A stretch of DNA of 64,000 nucleotides from Alistipes sp. An66 (GTDB lineage Bacteria; Bacteroidota; Bacteroidia; Bacteroidales; Rikenellaceae). Positions 53,078 through 62,689 of the stretch are shown piece after piece. A model generated the notes under the pieces. It was given only the letters and a program-made list of their open reading frames with translations. It had not been told where the DNA came from and searched no databases. The position numbers and the translations under genes are program-made. The stretch is from the NCBI RefSeq assembly GCF_002161445.1, contig NZ_NFHT01000005.1, positions 62,001-126,000 of the forward strand, read 5' to 3'. The first letter of the stretch is position 1. The number at the start of each line of letters is the position of its first letter.

Positions 53078-53761
53078 ATGCGTATGGAGGAGGTGCTCGA
53101 TTTCCTGCGCCGGTTGTCCGACAACAACGACCGCGAGTGGTTCGACGCCCACCGGGCGGAGTGGACGCATGTCAAGGGCCTGTGGGCGGACTTCACGGCG
53201 GAACTGATCGAGGGCGTCGCCTCGTTCGATCCTTCGGTCCGGGGCCTTCGTCCGCAGGACTGCACCTACCGCATTGCCCGCGACACGCGCTTTTCGGCGG
53301 ACAAACGCCCCTACAAGAGCTGGCTCGGGACGTTCATCGCGCCGCATGGCAAGAAGTCGGGCTATGCGGGCTACTACTTCCACGTCGAACCCGTGGGCGA
53401 CGGCCTTCTGGGCAACCACCTGCTGGCTGCCGGGGCGGTCTGCATCGAGCCGGCGGTGCTGCGTTCGATCCGCGAGGAGGTGCTGGACCACGGAGATGAG
53501 CTGACGGAGTCGATCCGCCGGGCCCGCGGCTTCCGGCTCGACACGACGAACCGTCTGAAACGGGTCCCGACGGGCTTCCCGGCGGAGAGCGAACATGCCG
53601 ACCTGCTCAAACAGAAGGACTATTGCCTGGAAAAGAGGGTTTCGGAGGAGTTTGTCCTGTCCGACGGCCTTCCGGAGCGCCTGGTGGAGGAGTTCCGCCA
53701 TACGAAACCCTTCCTCGACCAGCTGAACCGGGCGATCCGGTACGCCTGCGAGGAGATGTGA
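53078..53761 (+). CDS. DUF2461 domain protein
   Basis: A 227 aa protein, started at ATG 53078 just after the glyA stop (ATG 53084 is an alternative). It has the family pattern VLDFLRRLSDNNDREWFDAH, RDTRFSADKRPYKSWLG and AGYYFHVEPVGDGLLGNHLL. DUF2461 proteins are widespread and of unknown function. It ends in a strong bidirectional terminator. Confidence 0.9.
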   Translation: MRMEEVLDFLRRLSDNNDREWFDAHRAEWTHVKGLWADFTAELIEGVASFDPSVRGLRPQDCTYRIARDTRFSADKRPYKSWLGTFIAPHGKKSGYAGYYFHVEPVGDGLLGNHLLAAGAVCIEPAVLRSIREEVLDHGDELTESIRRARGFRLDTTNRLKRVPTGFPAESEHADLLKQKDYCLEKRVSEEFVLSDGLPERLVEEFRHTKPFLDQLNRAIRYACEEM

Positions 53762-53784
53762 CCTCCGTTTCCGGAGGTCGGGAA

Positions 53785-53822
53785 AAGAAGAGAGACGATC
53801 CATACGGACCGTCTCTCTTCTT
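53785..53822. terminator. Bidirectional terminator
   Basis: AAGAAGAGAGACGATCC and GGACCGTCTCTCTTCTT form a 17 bp stem with one mismatch. A smaller CCTCCG/CGGAGG hairpin precedes it at 53762-53777. It serves the converging DUF2461 and inositol-phosphatase genes. Confidence 0.8.
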
Positions 53823-53843
53823 CATTCGCTGCCGCCCATGCCG

Positions 53844-54626
53844 TCACCGGACGTACCGTCGCATCTCGGCGACCAGCTCGGAGGGTCCGGCGAGGAGCGA
53901 TATGCCGCGGTCCGTGCGTAACGGCTTGACGACGCCTCCGGCCTCCGCGACGATCAACGCTCCGGCGCAGACGTCCCACTCGTGCAGGGCAAGTTCCCAG
54001 TAACCGTCGATCCACCCGGCCGCCACGGCACAGAGGTCGTAGGCTGCCGATCCCATGCGGCGCAAACCGCGGATGCGGGGCAGCAGCCGGCCGACATTGT
54101 CGAGGTTGTTGTCCGGATTGAGATCCTTGTCGTAGGGGAATCCCGTGGCAAGGACCGCCGAAGCCAGACTCTCCTTCCGGGCGACCCGGATCCTCCTGGG
54201 CTCCTTCCCGCGCTCCGCGAGCCACGCCCCGCCGCCCTTGACAGCCGTGTACAATTCGTCCGGACAGGGTGCATAAACCACGCCGACGACCGTTTCGCCC
54301 CGGTGTTGCAGGGCGATCGAGACGGCGAAGACGGGCAGCCCCTGGCTGTAATTGGTCGTCCCGTCCAGCGGGTCGACCACCCAGCGCCAGTCGCTTCCGG
54401 CCTTGCCGCGTTCCCCGTCCTCCTCGCCTAACAAGGCGTGGTCCGGGAAACGCTCCGCGATGCGGCGACCGATCAACGCTTCGCACTCCTTGTCGATACG
54501 GGTCACCACGTCATAGACGTTGGACTTGGTCTGCACCCCGAGGTCGCCGCTTCGGAACGCATCAAGCTGAACGGCCCCGGCCTCGCGGGCCAGCGTCACG
54601 GCAAAATCCAGCAACTCCCCGTACAT
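53844..54626 (-). CDS. Inositol monophosphatase family protein
   Basis: A 260 aa protein started at ATG 54626 (MYGELLDFAVTLAREAGA). The metal sites are EEDGER (within LLGEEDGERG), DPLDGTTN and WDVCAGALIVAEAGG, which together define the IMPase/SuhB/CysQ family (Mg-dependent phosphomonoesterases). The exact substrate (inositol phosphate, PAP or NADP) is not determined by these motifs. It follows the dipeptidase gene at 4 bases. Confidence 0.9.
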   Translation of the reverse strand: MYGELLDFAVTLAREAGAVQLDAFRSGDLGVQTKSNVYDVVTRIDKECEALIGRRIAERFPDHALLGEEDGERGKAGSDWRWVVDPLDGTTNYSQGLPVFAVSIALQHRGETVVGVVYAPCPDELYTAVKGGGAWLAERGKEPRRIRVARKESLASAVLATGFPYDKDLNPDNNLDNVGRLLPRIRGLRRMGSAAYDLCAVAAGWIDGYWELALHEWDVCAGALIVAEAGGVVKPLRTDRGISLLAGPSELVAEMRRYVR

Positions 54627-54630
54627 GGCG

Positions 54631-55998
54631 TCAGCGGCTTTCGGCGAAATACTTGTAGAATAACGGAATGGTCTCCACGCCGCGTTCGAACTGTTCGAGT
54701 CCGAAGCTCTCGTTGGGGGAGTGGATGGCATCTTCGGCGAGCCCGAAACCGATCAGCAGGGACTTGATGCCGAGAATCGCCTCGAAACCGCTGATAATGG
54801 GAATCGACCCTCCGGAGTAGAACGGCAGGGGTTTCTTGCCGAAGGTCTCCGCGATGGCCTTTTCGGCGGCCTTGTAGGCGGGCATGTCGGTCGGTGCGAC
54901 GTAGGGCATGCCGCCGTGCAGCGACTTCACGACGACCTTGACGCTCCTGGGCGCGATCTGCCGGAAATGGCGTTCGAAGAGCTTCGAGATCTTGCGGTAG
55001 TCCTGATTCGGGACGAGACGCATGGAGATCTTGGCCGAGGCCTTCGACGGGATGACGGTCTTGGTTCCCTCGCCGATGTATCCGCCCCAGATTCCGTTGA
55101 CGTCGAGCGACGGACGCACGCCGGTGCGTTCGAGCGTGGTGTAGCCGGCCTCGCCCTCGACATCGCCGATCTTCAACGACCTTTTATATTCGGCGAGACT
55201 GAACGGCGCCCGGTTGAAGGCCCTGCGTTCGGCGGGCGTCAACTCGCGCACATCGTCGTAGAAACCGGGGATCGTCACGCGGCCGTTCCCGTCGATCAGA
55301 CCGGCGACCAGCCGCGTCAGGACGTTGGCCGGATTGGCCACGGCGCCGCCGAACAGCCCCGAATGGAGGTCCTTGTCGGGTCCCGTGACCTCGACCTCCA
55401 TGTAGGCCAGTCCGCGCAGCCCGCAGGTGATCGAGGGGGTCTGCATCGAGAGCATCGAGGTGTCCGAGACGAGGATGATGTCGGCCTTCAACAGTTTCTT
55501 GTGTTCGCGGCAGAAGTCGTAGAGGCTGGCCGAGCCGATCTCCTCCTCGCCTTCGAGCATGAACTTCACGTTGCAGGGCAGCGAATCGGTGGCGCACATC
55601 GCCTCGAAGGCTTTGGCGTGCATCCACAGCTGTCCCTTGTCGTCGTCGGCGCCGCGGCACCAGATGCGGCCGTCGCGGATGACGGGCTCGAACGGATCGG
55701 TGTGCCACTCTCCGCGCGGATCGACCGGCATCACGTCGTAGTGGCCGTAGACCAGCACGGTTTTGGCCTTCGGATCGACGATCTTCTCGGCATAGACCAC
55801 CGGATTCCCGGCCGTGGGCATCACCTCGGCACGGTCGGCGCCGGCCTTGACCAGTGCAGCGGCGAGGAACTCGGCGCAGCGCTGCATGTCGGGTTTATGC
55901 TCCGACTGGGCGCTGATCGACGGGATGCGCAGCAGATCGAACAACTCATTGATAAAACGCTCTTTATTGTCGTTTATATAAATCTTTACCTTATCCAT
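54631..55998 (-). CDS. M20-family dipeptidase
   Basis: A 455 aa zinc peptidase. The metal ligands lie in VLVYGHYDVMPVDP, CRGADDDKGQLW and LEGEEEIGSASL, with the late DTSMLSMQTPSITCGLRGLA and DLHSGLFGGAVANP segments of the lid domain, as in carnosinase-like M20/M25/M40 dipeptidases. There is no signal peptide. It releases amino acids from dipeptides in the cytoplasm. It is 5 bases after the NlpE-like gene's stop on the other side and 4 bases before the phosphatase gene, so it is part of a minus-strand operon from glmM. Confidence 0.92.
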   Translation of the reverse strand: MDKVKIYINDNKERFINELFDLLRIPSISAQSEHKPDMQRCAEFLAAALVKAGADRAEVMPTAGNPVVYAEKIVDPKAKTVLVYGHYDVMPVDPRGEWHTDPFEPVIRDGRIWCRGADDDKGQLWMHAKAFEAMCATDSLPCNVKFMLEGEEEIGSASLYDFCREHKKLLKADIILVSDTSMLSMQTPSITCGLRGLAYMEVEVTGPDKDLHSGLFGGAVANPANVLTRLVAGLIDGNGRVTIPGFYDDVRELTPAERRAFNRAPFSLAEYKRSLKIGDVEGEAGYTTLERTGVRPSLDVNGIWGGYIGEGTKTVIPSKASAKISMRLVPNQDYRKISKLFERHFRQIAPRSVKVVVKSLHGGMPYVAPTDMPAYKAAEKAIAETFGKKPLPFYSGGSIPIISGFEAILGIKSLLIGFGLAEDAIHSPNESFGLEQFERGVETIPLFYKYFAESR

Positions 55999-56003
55999 TC
56001 CAA

Positions 56004-56480
56004 CTATTTTTTCTGCAAGACGTAATATTCGGCCAGTTCGCCGGTGACCGGCTGTCGGTCGGCATTGAGGTGGCGCAGGCGGTTCTCCTCGACCTTGTAA
56101 TACGCGGGCTGTTCGCCGTCGGAGGGCACGAGCGTCAGCAGGTTGCCCTCGACCCGGAACGTGCCCTTTTCGTCGAATGCCGCCTCACGTTCAAGATAGA
56201 CCATGTGCAGGGTATAGGAGCCGTCGGCTGCAAGCACAAGGGTGGTCTCGATGCCCGGACAGTCGGCCGCGGGCAGCGTACCTTCGTACGTGCCGAGGTA
56301 GTCGAGCGACGTCTCGGCCGTGTGCATGTCGGGGGCGGTCCCGGCGATTTCAGCCGCTCCGACCGTTTGGGATTTCACCGCACCGGCACCCTCTCCGGTC
56401 CCGGGAGCCTGCCTGCGGCCGTTTCCGCCGCAGGCGGCCAGCAGCCCTGCGGCGGAAAGGATCAACAGGTATCTTCTCAT
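56004..56480 (-). CDS. NlpE N-terminal-domain lipoprotein
   Basis: A 158 aa lipoprotein from ATG 56480 with signal peptide ending in the lipobox LLAAC. The domain at ~60-158 is NlpE-like: YLGTYEGTLPAADCPGIETT, LVLAADGSYTLHMVYLE and a small beta-barrel. NlpE senses copper and surface stress in E. coli. The equivalent role in Bacteroidetes is not established. It begins a few bases before the end of the glmM gene region, and lies between glmM and the dipeptidase in one operon. Confidence 0.85.
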   Translation of the reverse strand: MRRYLLILSAAGLLAACGGNGRRQAPGTGEGAGAVKSQTVGAAEIAGTAPDMHTAETSLDYLGTYEGTLPAADCPGIETTLVLAADGSYTLHMVYLEREAAFDEKGTFRVEGNLLTLVPSDGEQPAYYKVEENRLRHLNADRQPVTGELAEYYVLQKK

Positions 56481-56485
56481 GGCGG

Positions 56486-57877
56486 TCAAAGGTTGCAGAT
56501 GGCCTTGATCTCGGCGATGAAACGCTCTGCCAGCGCGTCGGCCTCCTCCATCGACTTGGCCTCGGTGTAGACGCGGATGATCGGCTCGGTATTCGACTTG
56601 CGGAGGTGTACCCAGTTCTCCGGGAAGTCGATCTTCACGCCGTCTATATCGTTCACGTTCTCATTGGCATAGCGGGCCTTTACCTCACGCAGTACTTTAT
56701 CCACGTCGATGGCCGGCGTCAGCTCGATCTTGTTCTTCGAGGCGTAGTATGCCGGATAGGTTGCGCGCAGCTGGGTCATGGTCATGCCCTTCCTGGCGAG
56801 CCACGTCAGGAAGAGTGCCGTGCCGACCAGGGCGTCGCGGCCGTAGTGGAGTCCGGGGTAGATGACCCCGCCGTTTCCTTCGCCGCCGATCACGGCGCCG
56901 ACCTCCTTCATCTTGGTGGTGACGTTGACCTCACCCACGGCCGAGGCGTAATATTTGCCGCCGTGACGCTCCGTGACGTCGCGCAGGGCGCGCGACGAGG
57001 AGAGATTCGAGACGGTCACGCCGCCGGGGTTCTGCGAGAGGATGTAGTCGGCCACGGCTACGAGCGTGTACTCCTCGACGAACATCGAGCCGTCCTCCGA
57101 GACGAAGGCCAGCCGGTCGACATCGGGATCGACCACGACGCCCAGATCGGCCTTTTCGCGGACGATGACCTCCGAGATCTCCGTAAGGTTCTGCGGCAGG
57201 GGTTCGGGGTTGTGGGCGAATTCGCCCGTGGGGTCGCAGTTGAGTTCGACGACCTCGCAGCCCAGTTCGCGCAGGAGCTTCGGCATGACGATGCCGCCCA
57301 CGGAGTTCACGGCGTCGATGACGACCTTGAAATGGCGCTTGCGCACGGCCTCGGCGTCCACGAGGGGCAGGGCCAGCACCTGACGGATGTGCTCGTCGTT
57401 GAAATCCTCGCGGGCGATGACATGCCCGATTCCGTCGATTGCGGGGTATTCGAAGGATTCGTCCTCGGCCAGGGCCAACACCTGTTTCCCTTCGGCATCG
57501 GAGAGGAATTCGCCGCGGGCATTCAGGAGTTTGAGCGCGTTCCACTGGCGGGGGTTGTGCGAGGCGGTGAGGATGATTCCGCCGTCGGCCTTGCGGGTGA
57601 TGACGGCCATTTCGGTTCCGGGCGTGGTGCAGAGCCCCACGTTGATGACGTCGGCGCCGCAGGCGAGCAGCGTACCCTCGACCAGGTCCATGACCAGTTC
57701 GCCCGAGAGGCGGGCGTCGCGGCCGATGACGATGGTGAGTTTTTTGCCCGGGTTGCGGCTTGCGATCAGGCGGGTGTAGGCCGTGGTGAATTTCACGATA
57801 TCGAGCGGGGTGAGGTTCTCGCCCGAGGGGCCTCCGATGGTTCCGCGGATGCCCGAAATGGATTTGATAAGCGTCAT
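56486..57877 (-). CDS. glmM: Phosphoglucosamine mutase
   Basis: A 463 aa alpha-D-phosphohexomutase with SISGIRGTIGG at the N-terminus, catalytic phosphoserine in ILTASHNPRQWNALKLLN, metal-binding VDPDVDRLAFV and the sugar-binding GGEGNGGVIYPGLHYGRDAL. The C-terminal phosphate loop is SNTEPIIRVYTEA. It makes glucosamine-1-phosphate for UDP-GlcNAc and peptidoglycan. GlmM rather than phosphomannomutase is preferred from the GEGNGG and size, though the substrate is not certain. It is the first gene of the operon to 53844. Confidence 0.92.
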   Translation of the reverse strand: MTLIKSISGIRGTIGGPSGENLTPLDIVKFTTAYTRLIASRNPGKKLTIVIGRDARLSGELVMDLVEGTLLACGADVINVGLCTTPGTEMAVITRKADGGIILTASHNPRQWNALKLLNARGEFLSDAEGKQVLALAEDESFEYPAIDGIGHVIAREDFNDEHIRQVLALPLVDAEAVRKRHFKVVIDAVNSVGGIVMPKLLRELGCEVVELNCDPTGEFAHNPEPLPQNLTEISEVIVREKADLGVVVDPDVDRLAFVSEDGSMFVEEYTLVAVADYILSQNPGGVTVSNLSSSRALRDVTERHGGKYYASAVGEVNVTTKMKEVGAVIGGEGNGGVIYPGLHYGRDALVGTALFLTWLARKGMTMTQLRATYPAYYASKNKIELTPAIDVDKVLREVKARYANENVNDIDGVKIDFPENWVHLRKSNTEPIIRVYTEAKSMEEADALAERFIAEIKAICNL

Positions 57878-57992
57878 GTTACGTTAGGTTTTATGGGTAT
57901 TTTACAAGAATAAAAATTCGCGGCGAAGTTTTGATATTCGAGGTAAATATATTACTTTTATGCCAATTATGGAAATTTAAAAGCAACAATTT

Positions 57993-58871
57993 ATGAGGAC
58001 GATTCCGGCTTCCGAATTGATTATCAACGACGACGGTTCGATTTTTCACCTTCACCTGCGTCCCGACCAGCTGGCCGACACGGTGATTCTGGTCGGCGAC
58101 CCCGGTCGTGTGGCCCTCGTGGCGGAGCATTTCGACACGCGGGAGTGCGAGGTCTCGAACCGCGAGTTCCGGACCGTGACGGGCAGCTACCGCGGCAAAC
58201 GCATGACCGTGCTCTCGACGGGCATCGGCATCGGCAACATCGATATCTGCGTCACGGAGCTCGACGCACTGGTCAACGTGGACTTCGCCACGCGGCAGGA
58301 GAAGGCCGAAAAACGGCAGCTGACGCTCGTGCGGTTGGGGACCTCGGGGGCCATCCAGCCCGACATCCGCGTCGGGGAGTTCGTCTTCTCGCGCACGTCG
58401 TGCGGCTTCGACGGCCTGTTGAGCTACTACAAGGGCCGCGACAGGGTCTGCGACCTGGCGCTGGAAGAGGCCTTTGTCCGCCATACGGGATGGTACGAGA
58501 AGATGCCGCGCCCCTACTTCGTGAATGCCGACGCACGTCTTTTCGAACACTTCCGCGACGTGACGCGCGAGGGGATCACCATCGCCGCTCCGGGCTTCTA
58601 CGCTCCGCAGGGCCGCTGGGTACGCCTCGAACCCCACGACGTGCACCTGAACGAGAAGATCGAGTCGTTCGATTTCGAAGGCCGCCGCATCACGAACTTC
58701 GAGATGGAGGGCTCGGCGCTGGCCGGGCTGGCGGCGCTGATGGGCCACCGTGCCGCGACGATCTGCACGATCATCGCCCAGCGCATCGCCCACGAGGCCA
58801 ACACCGACTATAAACCCCACGTGAAGCGGATGATCGCCACGGCGCTCGACAAGCTGGCGACGCTGGACTGA
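57993..58871 (+). CDS. Nucleoside (uridine) phosphorylase
   Basis: A 292 aa protein of the NP-I family. It shows ILVGDPGRVALVAEHFD (phosphate loop), LVRLGTSGAIQPDI and the NFEMEGSAL motif with the Met-Glu that contacts the ribose. It is close to Bacteroidetes uridine phosphorylases. It would cleave uridine to uracil and ribose-1-phosphate in salvage. Divergent from glmM, with AT-rich DNA between. Confidence 0.88.
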   Translation: MRTIPASELIINDDGSIFHLHLRPDQLADTVILVGDPGRVALVAEHFDTRECEVSNREFRTVTGSYRGKRMTVLSTGIGIGNIDICVTELDALVNVDFATRQEKAEKRQLTLVRLGTSGAIQPDIRVGEFVFSRTSCGFDGLLSYYKGRDRVCDLALEEAFVRHTGWYEKMPRPYFVNADARLFEHFRDVTREGITIAAPGFYAPQGRWVRLEPHDVHLNEKIESFDFEGRRITNFEMEGSALAGLAALMGHRAATICTIIAQRIAHEANTDYKPHVKRMIATALDKLATLD

Positions 58872-58959
58872 CCTTTGAATCCCGCTTCGGAAGCCGGGAA
58901 ACCCTCCTTCCGGAGAGAAACATGAACAAGAACATTATATATAAATTACACAAGCAACT

Positions 58960-60084
58960 ATGAAATTTTCCGTATCAAGTTCGGCGCTGCTGTCGCTTCT
59001 GGCGACGACCGGCAAGGTGATCAGTAATAAAAACACGCTGCCCATTCTGGATTACTTCCTCATGGAGCTCAACGGCAATACCCTGAAAGTTACGACGTCG
59101 GACCTCGAAACGACGCTCGTCGGCCAGATCGACGTCGAGAGCGTCGAGAGCGAGGGTACGATCGCCGCTCCGGCCAAACTGATGCTCGACTCGTTGAAGG
59201 AGTTCCCGGAGCTTCCGCTGACGATCGACGTCAACGACAAGAACTGGGAGATCCGGATCAACTGGAAGAGCGGCTCGCTCTCGATTCCCGGGGCGAGTGC
59301 CGTGAGCTACCCGGCCGTGCCGCAGTTGAGCGCCGAGCGCAAGGAACTCCGGATGGATGTCGACACGCTGGTGAACGGCATCAACAAGACGATCTTCGCC
59401 ACGGCGGACGACGAGCTGCGCCCCGTGATGAACGGCATCTACATCAACCTGGCGCCCGGAGCGCTGACATTCGTCGGCACGGACGCCCACAAACTGGTGA
59501 AGTACGAATCGGAGAGCGAGAACGAGGTTGCGGCGTCGTTCATCCTGCCGAAGAAGCCGGCGAACCTGCTCAAATCGGTGCTGCTGAAAGAGGACGACGC
59601 GATCGAGATGGCTTTCGACTCGAAAAACGCGCTCTTCAAGCTCAAAAGCCATACGCTGGTGTGCCGCCTGATCGAGGGCAACTACCCGAACTACAACGCC
59701 GTCATCCCGGCGAACAATCCCAACAAGGTGCTCGTGGACCGCATCGAGCTGGTGAACGGCATCAAGCGCGTGGCGGTCTGCTCGAACCCCACGACGAACC
59801 TCATCCGCATGGACATCGCCGACAACCGGATCAACCTCACGGCACAGGACATCGACTTCTCGGTGTCGGCCAACGAGACGATCTCGTGCAGCTATGACGG
59901 GCAGCCCATCTCGATCGGCTTCAAGTCGACGTTCCTGGTGGAGATTCTCTCGAACATGGACACACCGACGGTGGTGATCGAACTGGCCGACTCGACGCGC
60001 GCCGGGGTCTTCAAGCCGGTTTGCGATGACAAGCAGACGAGCTCGACGCTGATGCTGCTCATGCCGATGATGATCAACGCATAA
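58960..60084 (+). CDS. dnaN: DNA polymerase III subunit beta (sliding clamp)
   Basis: A 374 aa clamp protein with three repeats, MKFSVSSSALLSLLATTGKV, GALTFVGTDAHKLVKYESES, PTTNLIRMDIADNRINLTAQ and the C-terminal LMLLMPMMINA. It forms the ring around DNA that holds Pol III. It is followed at 11 bases by an epsilon-like exonuclease, so the pair is functionally matched. dnaA is not adjacent, so this is not a clear origin region. Confidence 0.95.
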   Translation: MKFSVSSSALLSLLATTGKVISNKNTLPILDYFLMELNGNTLKVTTSDLETTLVGQIDVESVESEGTIAAPAKLMLDSLKEFPELPLTIDVNDKNWEIRINWKSGSLSIPGASAVSYPAVPQLSAERKELRMDVDTLVNGINKTIFATADDELRPVMNGIYINLAPGALTFVGTDAHKLVKYESESENEVAASFILPKKPANLLKSVLLKEDDAIEMAFDSKNALFKLKSHTLVCRLIEGNYPNYNAVIPANNPNKVLVDRIELVNGIKRVAVCSNPTTNLIRMDIADNRINLTAQDIDFSVSANETISCSYDGQPISIGFKSTFLVEILSNMDTPTVVIELADSTRAGVFKPVCDDKQTSSTLMLLMPMMINA

Positions 60085-60095
60085 GGGTTCGCGAC

Positions 60096-60866
60096 ATGAA
60101 GCTGAACCTCAAACGCCCGATCGTCTTCTTCGACCTGGAAACCACGGGAGTCGATACGGCACGGGACCGGATCGTGGAGATCTCGATGATCAAGGTGATG
60201 CCCGACGGCGAGGAGATCACGAAGACGCGGCGGCTCAATCCGGGTATGCCCATCCCGGCGGAGGCGACGGCCGTGCACGGCATCACGGACGACGACGTGA
60301 AGGATTGCCCGACGTTCGCGCAGGTGGCCAAGTCGCTCGAACAGTTCATCCGGGGGTGCGATTTCGGAGGGTTCAATTCGAACCGCTTCGACCTTCCGGT
60401 GCTGGTCGAGGAGTTTCTGCGTGCGGGCGTGGATGTGGACCTCAAACGCCGGAAGTTCGTGGACGTGCAGAACATCTTCCACAAGAAGGAGCAGCGCACG
60501 CTGGTGGCGGCCTACAAGTTCTACTGCGACAAGGATCTCGACGACGCACACTCGGCGGCGGCCGACACGCGTGCGACCTACGAGGTGCTGCAAGCGCAGC
60601 TGGACCGCTACGGCGACCTGGAAAACGACGTTGACAAGCTGGCCGAATTTTCGAGCCGCGGCGAAACGGCCGACTACGCCGGACGAATCCTCTACAACGA
60701 AAAGGGGGAGGAGGTCTTCGGCTTCGGCAAGTACAAGGGGCGCTCCGTGGCGGAGATCTTCCGCATCGAGCCGAGCTACTACGCATGGATGATGAACGGC
60801 GACTTCCCGCTCTACACGAAGCGGGTGATCACCGAAATCCGGATGCGGGACAAAATGCAGAAATAG
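60096..60866 (+). CDS. DEDDh 3'-5' exonuclease (DNA Pol III epsilon-like)
   Basis: A 256 aa protein. The Exo I motif is FFDLETTGVDTARDRIVEIS, Exo II is GFNSNRFDLPVL and Exo III is HSAAADTRATYEV. The C-terminal ~60 residues (FGKYKGRSVAEIF) form a short extra domain seen in many Bacteroidetes homologues. It probably proofreads or trims DNA with the clamp encoded upstream. It ends 6 bases before the LysM gene. Confidence 0.92.
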   Translation: MKLNLKRPIVFFDLETTGVDTARDRIVEISMIKVMPDGEEITKTRRLNPGMPIPAEATAVHGITDDDVKDCPTFAQVAKSLEQFIRGCDFGGFNSNRFDLPVLVEEFLRAGVDVDLKRRKFVDVQNIFHKKEQRTLVAAYKFYCDKDLDDAHSAAADTRATYEVLQAQLDRYGDLENDVDKLAEFSSRGETADYAGRILYNEKGEEVFGFGKYKGRSVAEIFRIEPSYYAWMMNGDFPLYTKRVITEIRMRDKMQK

Positions 60867-60872
60867 ACAGCG

Positions 60873-62687
60873 ATGAAACGACTCTGTGCCACTCTCCTGA
60901 CGCTTGTGTGGGGACTTTCGGCTCTTGCGGGCGGGAAGTCCGGGACGATCGTCTACATCAACGGTGCCAAATACTACATCCACACGGTCCGCACGGGCGA
61001 GACGCTTTACGGTCTTTCGAAGACCTACGGTGTGGGTGAGCAGGTCATTGTGGAGAACAATCCGTCGATCGCCCGTGGGCTGAAAGCCGACGAGAACATC
61101 CGGATTCCGTTCGTGGCCGAGGCTCCGGAGCTCAAATCGGACCGGAAGCTGCGCAAGACGTTCGATTTCCACTACGTGGCGAAGGGCGAGACGCTCTATG
61201 CCATTTCGCGTCAGTACGAGATCCCGGTGAAGACGCTGCTGGATGACAACCCGAACCTCGACCCGCTGCACATGCGCCTCGGGGAGCGGATCCTGATCCG
61301 GAAGAAGCAGATCGGCTCGGAGGACGAGGCGGGGACGCAGCAGCAGTGGGAGGAGTACAGGCAGTCGCTGAACAGTGTGGCCGATGCCGGGACGTCGTAC
61401 CATATCGTACGCCCGGGCGAGACGTTCTATTCGCTCTCGCGCCGCTTCGGCATTACGGAGGAGGAGTTGAGCCGGCTCAACAAGGGTCTGCAACCCGCGG
61501 ATCTGAAAGCCGGAGCGATGATCGTGGTGCCAGGAGGACGGGAGACACAGCCGGAGGTGGCTGCGGCCGACAGCCTGCCGGGCGTGCATCCGGAATCCCG
61601 GGAGACGAAGCAGGTTGAGTTCCGGTCCCTGCGGCGCAGCGAGACGCTCGACATCGCGGTTCTGCTGCCGCTGGCCGTCAACGGACAGCCGAACGACAAC
61701 TATCTGGATTTCTATCAGGGCTTTCTGCTGGGCCTGGACAGCGTGAAACGCACGTCGGGGATCTCGGTGAACGTGAATCTCTACAACACGGCCCGCGATA
61801 CGGCCCGGATCCGGGAGATCGTTGCGGACGAGGCGTTCCGGCAGTCGGATCTGGTTGTGGGTCCGGTCTACGAGGAGGGGCTCGGCGAGGTGGTACGCTT
61901 TGCCGAGGAGCGGGGGATCCCGGTGGTCTCTCCGCTGGCGAATATCGAACGGACGAACAGCGACGTGCTGTTCCAGCTGGCCCCGGACCCGGCCCGGAAG
62001 TATGAGAAGGTGGAGGATCTGGTGGGCGACGGCAAGCGCGTGACGCTGATCTGTACGGCGACCACGGACAAGGAGTTCGAACGGGAGATCCTCGCGTTGC
62101 TGGGCGACCGCAGCTATACGCGCTACACGTATAAATATGAGCATCCGTCGTCGCGGGGTGCGAACAGCCCGAGCGACCTGACGCCGTTGCTGGAAAACGA
62201 TGCGGAGAATGTCTTCGTGATCCTGTCGGACAACGAGGTGGACGTGGACCGCATTCTGGCGGCGCTGGCCTCGGCCGACACGAGCATCACGTCGCGCGGA
62301 CGCACGGCGCCGCGCTTCACGGTGCTGGGCAACGCCCGCTGGAACCGTTACAACAACCTCGACCGGGCGATCTTCTTCAAGGACCGCGTGGTCTTCATCT
62401 CGACCTACCACGCCAAACGGGATTCGGAGCGGGTGAAGGCTTTTGACAGCGCCTACCTGCGGTCGTTCGGGATTTTGCCGACGCTCTTCTCCTACCGGGG
62501 TTACGACACGGCGATGATCTTTGCTCCGGCGATGTACGGCGATATCGAGTACGACCTCGAAGACCGCCGTTTCACGCCGTTGCAGACCACCTATCTGTTC
62601 AGCCGACCCGAGGGGCGCGCGAACCACGTGAACCACAACTGGACGCGGGTGAACTACCACAAGGATTTCACGATAACGATCGAATAA
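60873..62687 (+). CDS. LysM-repeat protein with periplasmic-binding-protein-like domain
   Basis: A 604 aa exported protein (signal peptide ending in SALAGG). Three LysM repeats follow (about 30-80, 95-145, 170-220: YYIHTVRTGETLYGLSKTYG, HYVAKGETLYAISRQYEIPV, YHIVRPGETFYSLSRRFGIT), which bind peptidoglycan. A type 1 periplasmic-binding-like fold fills ~290-600 (DIAVLLPLAVNGQPNDNYLD, VVGPVYEEGLGEVVRFAEER). It is a common Bacteroidetes arrangement of unknown precise role, presumably sensing or holding a cell wall-linked ligand. Confidence 0.88.
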   Translation: MKRLCATLLTLVWGLSALAGGKSGTIVYINGAKYYIHTVRTGETLYGLSKTYGVGEQVIVENNPSIARGLKADENIRIPFVAEAPELKSDRKLRKTFDFHYVAKGETLYAISRQYEIPVKTLLDDNPNLDPLHMRLGERILIRKKQIGSEDEAGTQQQWEEYRQSLNSVADAGTSYHIVRPGETFYSLSRRFGITEEELSRLNKGLQPADLKAGAMIVVPGGRETQPEVAAADSLPGVHPESRETKQVEFRSLRRSETLDIAVLLPLAVNGQPNDNYLDFYQGFLLGLDSVKRTSGISVNVNLYNTARDTARIREIVADEAFRQSDLVVGPVYEEGLGEVVRFAEERGIPVVSPLANIERTNSDVLFQLAPDPARKYEKVEDLVGDGKRVTLICTATTDKEFEREILALLGDRSYTRYTYKYEHPSSRGANSPSDLTPLLENDAENVFVILSDNEVDVDRILAALASADTSITSRGRTAPRFTVLGNARWNRYNNLDRAIFFKDRVVFISTYHAKRDSERVKAFDSAYLRSFGILPTLFSYRGYDTAMIFAPAMYGDIEYDLEDRRFTPLQTTYLFSRPEGRANHVNHNWTRVNYHKDFTITIE

Positions 62688-62689
62688 TC

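Noticed and set aside
58876..58916. Hairpins between uridine phosphorylase and dnaN as a terminator
   Set aside because: Pairing needs bulges and no T run follows, so the call cannot be supported.
58872..60084. Replication origin beside dnaN
   Set aside because: No DnaA-box cluster or dnaA gene is visible; dnaN is commonly apart from the origin in Bacteroidetes.
59892..62660. Long minus-strand frame of 922 codons opposite dnaN, exonuclease and LysM genes
   Set aside because: It runs across three well-identified genes and shows only shadow composition.
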